Of a stretch of DNA of 64,000 bases, positions 56,838-64,000 are shown one piece after another. Source of the DNA: Canariomyces notabilis (taxonomy: Eukaryota > Ascomycota > Sordariomycetes > Sordariales > Chaetomiaceae). Both the position numbers and the translations under genes were made by a program. Within the stretch, counting starts at the first letter, position 1; every line of letters begins with the position of its first letter. Location of the stretch: positions 310,001 to 374,000 of the forward strand of contig NW_027041828.1 in assembly GCF_033297395.1 (NCBI RefSeq), read 5' to 3'. Below the pieces are notes generated by a model. It was not told the DNA's origin, made no database searches, and was given only the letters and a program-made list of their open reading frames with translations.

Positions 56838-59672
56838 ATGGCGTCGGCGACGATAGAGTCGCCATCGCGGCCCCAGATGGAGATGGACGACCGGTCACCG
56901 AGCGAGCGTCCCCAATCGCCGCCTCGTCGTTATCGGTCAGTATCCCGAGACTCGCGCGACTCACGGGACGCCTCACCGCCGCCGCGACGCCGGATTTCCA
57001 ACGACCGTTCTTTCTCACCACATCCCCGGGACCGGTCCCATTCTCGAGACTCACGGCGCTCACGAGATATCTCCCCTCCTCGTCGCAAACGGTCCTTATC
57101 CCAAGAACCCCGAGACATCTCCACCCATCGTCGCAACCGATCTTTATCCCGAGAACCGCGAGGTTTACGAGACGCTTCGCCGCCGCGTCGAGAACGATCA
57201 CCGGACCGATTTCCACCAAGAAGACAGTCGCCGCCTGCTCGCCCGCGCCGCGATGCCGACCGATACCGACCAGCCAAGAAGGAGCGCACGCCGCCTCCAG
57301 AACCCCCGGCCAAGACGGAGGAGGAAAAGCTCGCCGACGCGAGGGCCGAGTACCAGAAGTTGCTCAACCTGCGCAGCCAGGGCGTGTATATGCCCCCTCA
57401 TAAGTTGCGCGCCCTCCAGGCTGCCATCACCGACAAGAGCAGCAAAGAATATCAGAGGATGGCCTGGGACGCCTTGAAGAAATCCATCAACGGTCTTGTC
57501 AACAAGGTCAACACAGCCAACATCAAGTTTGTCGTGCCGGAACTGTTTAGCGAGAATCTCATCCGTGGCCGCGGCCTGTTCTGTCAGAGTTTGCTCAAGG
57601 CCCAGCATGCTAGCTTACCCTTTACTCCGATCTATGCCTGCTTGGCTGCCATCTGCAACACAAAATTGCCCCAGGTGGGCGAGCTGCTGGTTAAGCGGTT
57701 GATCATGCGATTCCGAAAGGCATTCAAGCGGAACGACAAGGCCGTGTGTCTGTCTTCGACCATGTTTATAGCCCATCTGGTGAACAACCAGGTAGTGCAC
57801 GAGATGCTGGCGGCTCAGATCCTGCTTTTGTTGCTTCAAAAGCCAACCGACGACAGCGTCGAGATTGCCGTTGGGCTCATGCGCGAGGTTGGCTTGTTTT
57901 TGGAGGAGATGTCCCCTGCGATTGCCCACGCCGTTTTCGACCAGTTCCGCAACATCCTGCACGAGGCCGACATCGACCGCCGTACGCAGTACATGATCGA
58001 GGTCTTGTTCCAGGTGCGCAAGGACAAATACAAGGATAACCCGGTTATCAAGGAGGAGCTGGACTTGATTGAGGAGGAGGACCAGATCACCCATCGTATT
58101 GATCTGCTCGACGACTCCATCAACACCGAGGACAGTCTCAATGTTTTCAAGTTTGATCCAGATTGGGAGGCCAACGAGGAGGAATACAAACGATTAAAGG
58201 CAGAGATCTTGGGCGAAGGGAGCGATGCGGAGGACGAGGACGAGGACGAGAGCGAGAGCGAGTCTGAGGAAGAGGACGAGGAGCAGAAGGCGATCGAGAT
58301 CAAGGACCAAAGCAATGCGGACCTTGTCAACCTCAGACGAACCATCTATCTCAGCATTCAGTCGAGCGCGGACCCGGAGGAAGCCGCCCACAAACTGATG
58401 AAGCTTCGACTGCCTCCCGGCCAGGAGCCCGAGCTAGTCTCCATGATTATTGAGTCGTGCGCGCAGGAGAAGGTGTACCTGAAGTTCATGGGCCTGCTAG
58501 GAGAGCGATTTGCACGGTTGAACCGGATGTGGATGGATCTGTTGGAGGAGTCGTTCGCAAAGTACTACTCGACCATCCATCGCTACGAGACAAACAAGCT
58601 ACGGAACATTGCTCGCTTCTTTGGCCATCTCCTCGCCACGGATGCCATCGGTTGGCACGTCCTCTCAGTCATCCACCTAAACGAAGAGGAGACCACATCG
58701 GCGAGCCGCATCTTTGTCCAAATCCTTCTGCAAGACCTGCAGGAAAATATGGGCACGGTCAAGCTGAAAGCGCGGATGAGCGACGAGGCGCTACAGCCCA
58801 GCCTGCAGGGCATGTTCCCTCACGATAACCCGCGCAACATTCGTTTCGCCATCAATTACTTCACAGTTATCAAGATGGGTTTCCTGACGGACGAGATGCG
58901 AACATTCTTGGCCAACATGCCCAAACCTGCACTGCCCGCGGCCCCGGTAGAGTCCGACACGGAGTCGGCTTCGAGCTATTCTTCCTACACCCGCTCTTCT
59001 TACTCCTCCCGCTCGCGGTCCCGCTCAGTTACTCCCCGAAGGGCCATTGATCGTGGGCGCTCCGTCTCGCGGACTCCACCACGGAAGACGAGAAATAGGT
59101 CATACAGCCGCAGCCGCTCCCCGTCTTACTCCCGCTCGCGCTCGCGCTCCCGTTCTCCCCGCAGCTACACTCGCAACGTCGCTCGTAGAGGCCGGTCACC
59201 TTCACGGTCTCCTTCCCGCTCTCCGTCCGGCTCTCCGTCCCGCTCTCGTGCGCGCTCCCTTTCTCGCTCCCCTTCCCGTTCGCCTCCTCCACGGCGCCGA
59301 GCCCGCAAGAATTGGAGCCGGAGCCCGAGTCGCAGCCGAAGTCGAAGCAGGAGCTACTACTCCCGCTCACCAACACGCTCACCTTCGCGCTCGCCCCCAC
59401 CGCAACGCCGTGTCCGGGCGCGCACCCGCAGCAGGTCTTGGTCGTCTCGTTCTCGCTCACCTAGCCCGCGCAGGGCGCCGTCTTATGGCAGGGTGGGGAG
59501 AGACAGCAGGTCACCTGTGGGAAACAGCCCACGCAGGGCACCTTCTTACGGCAGGGGGAGGAGAGACAGCAGGTCGCCCGTGGGCAATGGCAAGCGAAGG
59601 TACTATAGCAGCTCGAGGTCGAGGTCGAGGTCACCGCCGGTGCCTGCTAAACGGGGTAGGGTAGATAGGTAG
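56838..59672 (+). CDS. CWC22: Pre-mRNA splicing factor Cwc22
   Basis: Single exon, 944 residues. It is a spliceosomal protein needed for Prp2-driven activation; in animals it also deposits the exon-junction core eIF4A3. The order of parts is an N-terminal RS-rich region (1-165), an MIF4G domain from about 204 (EYQRMAWDALKKSINGLVNK, IRGRGLFCQSLLKAQ) to about 390, an acidic linker (DAEDEDEDESESESEEEDEE), an MA3 domain at about 498-610 (NLRRTIYLSIQSSADPEEAA, IARFFGHLLATDAIGWHVLS), and a long RS/SP tail from about 712. The yeast protein (577 residues) lacks these RS regions. The ATG at 56838 is the first in frame. The tail contains a perfect-frame 63-bp tandem duplication. It is divergent from DPM2. 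Confidence 0.94.
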   Translation: MASATIESPSRPQMEMDDRSPSERPQSPPRRYRSVSRDSRDSRDASPPPRRRISNDRSFSPHPRDRSHSRDSRRSRDISPPRRKRSLSQEPRDISTHRRNRSLSREPRGLRDASPPRRERSPDRFPPRRQSPPARPRRDADRYRPAKKERTPPPEPPAKTEEEKLADARAEYQKLLNLRSQGVYMPPHKLRALQAAITDKSSKEYQRMAWDALKKSINGLVNKVNTANIKFVVPELFSENLIRGRGLFCQSLLKAQHASLPFTPIYACLAAICNTKLPQVGELLVKRLIMRFRKAFKRNDKAVCLSSTMFIAHLVNNQVVHEMLAAQILLLLLQKPTDDSVEIAVGLMREVGLFLEEMSPAIAHAVFDQFRNILHEADIDRRTQYMIEVLFQVRKDKYKDNPVIKEELDLIEEEDQITHRIDLLDDSINTEDSLNVFKFDPDWEANEEEYKRLKAEILGEGSDAEDEDEDESESESEEEDEEQKAIEIKDQSNADLVNLRRTIYLSIQSSADPEEAAHKLMKLRLPPGQEPELVSMIIESCAQEKVYLKFMGLLGERFARLNRMWMDLLEESFAKYYSTIHRYETNKLRNIARFFGHLLATDAIGWHVLSVIHLNEEETTSASRIFVQILLQDLQENMGTVKLKARMSDEALQPSLQGMFPHDNPRNIRFAINYFTVIKMGFLTDEMRTFLANMPKPALPAAPVESDTESASSYSSYTRSSYSSRSRSRSVTPRRAIDRGRSVSRTPPRKTRNRSYSRSRSPSYSRSRSRSRSPRSYTRNVARRGRSPSRSPSRSPSGSPSRSRARSLSRSPSRSPPPRRRARKNWSRSPSRSRSRSRSYYSRSPTRSPSRSPPPQRRVRARTRSRSWSSRSRSPSPRRAPSYGRVGRDSRSPVGNSPRRAPSYGRGRRDSRSPVGNGKRRYYSSSRSRSRSPPVPAKRGRVDR
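59463..59588 (+). repeat. Two tandem 63-bp units in the CWC22 RS tail
   Basis: Units at 59463-59525 and 59526-59588 both encode SPRRAPSYGR...RDSRSPVGN (21 residues). They differ at a few bases, mostly synonymous, so the duplication is not brand new. Confidence 0.8.
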
Positions 59673-60647
59673 TGACTAATGGGCGTGTCCGCTTAATTTG
59701 CTCAAATAAGAATTTGGTTATGTGTTTCTGTTTGCAAGTACGTATCTGGTTTCATCGGCGTCTGGCAACGCTTCGATTTGTTGATATGTGAAGTTGATGG
59801 CATGGTTCTATTACCCGACTGTAAGCCTAAGATGATACTCTCGGATGATTTGTATCACTGTCGTGGAATATCCACATCGAGAATGACGGGATGCAGCATG
59901 GAGGAATTTATCCAGCAGAATGAGGAAAGTGGTCGTTCGCAGAAACTGTTGTATCTCGCAATGGATTATCCAGTCAGACTGATGAATCCTTCTCTTCCCA
60001 GGCTAGAAACGCCGCTGAGCAGAGGTGAGCAGCGAGTCAACCGATGCATATGCGTCTCGAAGCCGCCGCCCCTGAGCAGTTCAGGGAATATCGCCTAGCG
60101 TACACAAACAGATTTGTCCAGCGCACAGCGACTGGAAGCCATCGTACCGCTTAGACACCCACGCCATCATGGAAGACTTCCTAAACACCCTGCGCACCAA
60201 AGGGAACAGCGGCTAAACCCGCCCGCCCGCCTGTCACTCACCGCAGCCCCTGAGATCTCCATGCGCCAAACGGCGATCATGTCGCTGTCTAGACCAACCG
60301 TAAATTTCTCGCTTTAGGCCTTATTCGTCAAGAAGCCACAATGAACAGGAACCACGGCTGATGCTGGTATCCGCGACGACGGGACTGGGTAACCATGGGG
60401 GGGACATGGTGAGGTTTAGCTGGCATATGTTGCCATGTCGAGAGGCGTATACCGCCAGGACACCTATACTTCCCTGGTAGTTATCTGCATTGTCAAGCCC
60501 TTTTCTTTGGACGCCTGGTCTTGACTACGACGCATTAGATAGAAAACTACTAGCAAAATGTACCGCTCGCCGCCGTCACACTGTCAGTGTGCGCATATCT
60601 CGATCTAGAAACGGGCAACCGCATCATCATCTTCCCCAAGCAGGATC
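59673..60647. other. Intergenic region
   Basis: About 1 kb between CWC22 and the CE5 enzyme. Short frames only; no RNA gene or repeat seen. Confidence 0.5.
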
Positions 60648-61668
60648 ATGAAGAGGTCTCTCCGCCTCGTGGTACTGGCGCTTGCCGCCGCCGCCGCCGC
60701 TGCAAATTCCTCAACAGGAACAATTTTAAACACACTCCAACCGCAAAGACGGCCACCCTCTATCCAGCAACGCGAGAAAGCAGTAGACTCCTGTCCTCTC
60801 CTGCACATCATAGCCGCCCGCGAGACGACAGCGCCACCGGGCTTTGGCTCGGCTCAGACCCTCGTCGACCTCGTCACGGGCGCGATTTCGGGCGCGGGCA
60901 CCACCACCATCACGGCCGAAGCCATTGACTACCCGGCCGCGGGCGGCGAAGGGTACGCGGGCAGCGTGACGGTGGGCGTGGCGGCCGTGGTGCGGCAGAC
61001 GGCTGAGTTCGCTGCGCGGTGTCCCCGTAGTGCTATCATCATGCATGGTTACTCGCAGGTGAGTTTCATTTTTGGTGATGTGGTGGTGGTGGTGGGGGAA
61101 GGCGGGTACAGGGAGGGGTTGGTTAAGGGGCAAGGAGAAAATGGTCATGGCTAATAATAATACCCCCTGGCTATGGCCGGTGGTTGGTGGTGGTTTCTAG
61201 GGCGCGCAAATCATCGATGATGCCTTTTGCGGCGGACCGGATTTCCCGAGCCTGAACTCGTCGGTGCCGCTCGTCACGCTCGCCGTCGCCCGTAACGTCC
61301 TCGCCATAGTGCTCATGGGCAATCCCAGGCACGTGCCGGGGCTGGTGTTCAATGCTGGAAATGCTACCGCTGGAGGGGTGAGTGGGCTTTCCTCCCTACC
61401 TGGTTTGCTACCTGGCCCGCCATATCTGGACAGTCTGCTAGCAAAACGACGCCGTAGAAAGCAGATTTTGCTGACCTGGTGCGTACATTAGTTCGCCGCT
61501 CGACCGAGGGACTTCCGCTGTCCGGTGTTTGAGGACAGGATCCAAGCCTACTGTGACGATCCGGACCCGTTTTGTTCCAACAGCACCGACGATGCCACCC
61601 ACGAGAGCTACGGGCAAGTGTATGGGAAGCAGGCGCTGGGGTTTGTGATTAGTAGACTGATAATCTGA
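60648..61668 (+). CDS. CE5 acetylxylan esterase / cutinase-family secreted enzyme
   Basis: Three exons, 60648-61058, 61201-61377 and 61492-61668, give 254 residues. The N-terminus KRSLRLVVLALAAAAAAA is a signal peptide, so the enzyme is secreted. The alpha/beta-hydrolase core begins SCPLLHIIAARETTAPPGFG, which matches acetylxylan esterases better than cutinases. The triad is Ser136 (MHGYSQGAQ), Asp221 (DPDPFC) and His233 (ATHESYG). Intron 1 falls just after the nucleophile loop, at GYSQ|GAQ. It likely deacetylates xylan or a related ester during plant-biomass breakdown. Six cysteines remain in the mature protein; two regions that carry cysteines in typical acetylxylan esterases (the YPA-x-GG loop and the stretch before the third exon) have none here. 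The activity may therefore differ. Confidence 0.85.
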
Positions 61669-64000
61669 AAACGGAGGTTGGTATTTGATGGCTTTTCGTC
61701 TTTCTCAGGGCCGTATGGGATGGCACTTTGGCGTACGACGCGCCATATAAGACCCGATGAGATTAGACACGTGTAGAAGAGATGAAGGGGAGCGACAGAC
61801 CTGTATCGAACTGTATATAACGTTTAGCACATAGTGACGTTATCTAGTGTAGTTCATCCCATCACCGCTGCCACATGCTGTAGTTCATGCCAAACAGAAC
61901 TGCGAGGCACGTGTGATTCCGCGGATGGTTCGTCCGGGAGAGCAGGAAAGAGCATCTGATCGAAGGGAGAGTCAGGCAATCAAGGTCCGTCTGACGTCTG
62001 TGCGGTCGACACAGTACCTTAGTTACATATCTGAAATTCCATTCTCGTTAGCTCAATTACCAGACATGTACCGGTGCCAAAGACATCGCAGGGTCAAGAT
62101 GGCGATTCATACTAGGGTTCGCTGTTGGCAAACAACTACTCTACGCTGTATGTGTGTAGTGTGAGTTTGGGCTGCTGATGAAGCTGAACAATAGCCCAGC
62201 AGGGGTACTGTATCGTACCTACACCAGGTATACGAACACGTATTGTATTTTACTCAGGCTTGGTGGGGGACCTTGTTCGGGGTGACGTAAGTTACGTAAC
62301 CGTACAGTACCAATACACTAACCACAGCAACTGCCGAGGTCGAATTCCTGTTCAACCTGCTCAAAAACACGAAGTGACTGCTCACGAGACTATATGACTT
62401 TGTTCTACATCGTTCCAGAGCACTCTACCTACCTCTGTCCTTTACGACCCGCGCGGGGCCCGACACTGAACAGCGTACTTTGTAAACCCGGAGACGGCTG
62501 TGATCGTCCAGGAACGGACACCGCCTTGGATTGAGCAAGGACCATGGCCGATGCATCGAGACAGCCAAAAACTTCAACGAGCAATCCGTTTCCGACGGTC
62601 CGCTCCAACCGGATGATCCCAGCTCAGGATTGGCTTGGAAAGTCGTCGTCAGCATGAATTCCCGGATATGTGTACGAAACAGTTTTCTGCACCCTCGGTA
62701 GCCGGTTTTGTCAAACCCCCAAGGCTTCGCTCGCATTTCCATTTGTGATTGGACTGTGAGAAGAAAACGATTGCACAGCACGACTTTCAGCGTTTTCTTA
62801 GCAGCTGTTTCAGATGAATTCAGCACTCCGTGCGACGTACCCCGCCAAATGCCAAGCCCAAGCCCCGTGGTCGTCACCGCCTTGACGGCTTCCAATCAGT
62901 TGGCAGCTCTCCATGCGTCCTCCGACTTCTCTCTCTCCGGCCATCGGGTTGAGGCTCTTGCCAACAACAACTCGGGACATTGGTCTTAGCTTGCGTATAT
63001 TCCGCGGAGGGGCTGCATGCTGATAACCAATCGGCATTCTACCCTCCTCTCGATTGCTCGACCGCTCTTTGCCTAACAAGTGCTGCGTGGGCCAGGTTCT
63101 GAGTATCGACAAGCCAAAGATTCATGCCAGGCCCCGCTGCTAACCCCTCATTAGGTTCGTAATTAAGGTAGTGTCTGTATCGTACATACAGTACATACAT
63201 ACAACCTTGTGGTGTGCTGTCGTCCTTACCCAAGTTCACGTCAACTAGCACTCGATCTCGAAGAAAGTCTCCCGATGATCGTGCCCTCAGTGAATGTTAG
63301 CAGTCGCCCTTTTCCGTTGAAGAGAGTTCCAGAGGAATGCGGGTCCCATCGGATGGCGTAACTTCATGCCTCGCTGTCGAAAACGTCGGACCCAACTAAT
63401 AGGATAGCCGCCTGTAATAGTGGATGATCTGCCGCCAGGAACATAACGCTTTCCTGAACCGTCTTCCGAATCCTGTGGGTTGTAGCGTAGCATAGAGTGT
63501 CAGAGGTAGCTGACCTTTTCATTTGCATATTCCTCCCAATGTCTACAACATCCGAATTCCTGCTGACGTACGCATGTGCTAACTGACAGCTCGGCATCAG
63601 GTCTCTTAGAGGCTTGGGAAAATCCATCAGCATGTTTGTCGAGCCTGGCCAGTTGGGCCGCCTTGGCCACCTTTGTCAGGGGAGATCTGCGTTGTAGATA
63701 ATGTGGTGTAGGTGCGGCGGAGGCACAGCATCATCCTCCATTGCCACCGAATGCTACCTTGAGTGTGTCTGTATGCGTATTCGGATTTCTTCATCGAGAC
63801 CGGTCCTGAGGGAGGGAAGCCTGGATGTACCAATTGCTCAAAGCAACGACAAACTAGAAAGGTGTTGTAAGGTACTTAGGGCTTGTATCCGACTTGCAGT
63901 TATAGGATCTTGAACAGCCCCTCGTTGACGTCGTTTCCCCACGGGGCGGTTATCAAGCAAGACCGAAGGATTCTGTATATTAGGCCACCTCGTAATGCTC
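61669..64000. other. Gene-free right end of the window
   Basis: 2.3 kb in which I see no convincing gene. Frames at 62425-62895 (minus) and 62708-62989 (plus) overlap each other and resemble nothing. A gene starting beyond 64000 could have its promoter here. Confidence 0.45.

Noticed and set aside
62425..62989. Overlapping frames on both strands near the right end
   Set aside because: They overlap in opposite directions and neither has recognisable features; judged non-coding.

Overview
The window is a stretch of filamentous ascomycete chromosome. Genes carry short introns (about 50-150 bases, GT-AG), coding GC is high, intergenic sequence is lower in GC, and the gene set (KU80, STB3-type Sin3-binding protein, PAR32-type GRGGAGN protein, GH76 and CE5 enzymes, CWC22 with an RS tail) fits Pezizomycotina. 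The protein flavour suggests a Sordariomycete, probably Sordariales; I cannot name the species. I see no tRNA, rRNA, CRISPR array or intact transposase.

Layout, left to right. 0-8 kb: the 3' end of a GH76 cell-wall mannanase-like gene, 6-phosphogluconolactonase, a gene-free stretch holding a long-inverted-repeat transposon remnant with a second miniature element nested in it, then a PHO13-type HAD phosphatase whose promoter abuts the element. 8-20 kb: a SET/MYND methyltransferase, an STB3-like Sin3-binding protein, DNA topoisomerase III with an unusual internal RGG-rich insert, and a DUF1295 reductase-like membrane protein transcribed divergently from TOP3. 20-33 kb: an unknown low-complexity protein, a TMEM205-like membrane protein divergent from KU80, a Gfd2/YDR514C-like nuclease-fold protein, the mitochondrial import-motor J-protein PAM18, and a PAR32-type protein. 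33-37.5 kb is gene-poor. 37-49 kb: a C2H2 zinc-finger protein, an orphan polytopic membrane protein, a bactofilin-like (polymer-forming) beta-helix protein, a large ING-family PHD protein, and a SnoaL/NTF2-fold protein. 51-64 kb: a BCAS3-like WD40 protein, DPM2 divergent from CWC22, a CE5 acetylxylan esterase/cutinase-family secreted enzyme, and an empty 2.3 kb tail.

This is mostly housekeeping chromosome, not a gene cluster. Functional neighbours worth noting are two genome-maintenance genes (TOP3, KU80), three chromatin factors (SET/MYND, STB3-like, ING), and three apparent bidirectional promoters (TOP3/DUF1295, TMEM205-like/KU80, DPM2/CWC22). All exon structures below were worked out by hand from splice signals, reading frame and family conservation; no alignment or expression data were available. 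The most unusual items are the fungal bactofilin-like gene with same-phase introns between beta-helix rungs, the RGG insert in topoisomerase III, and the nested inverted-repeat elements.
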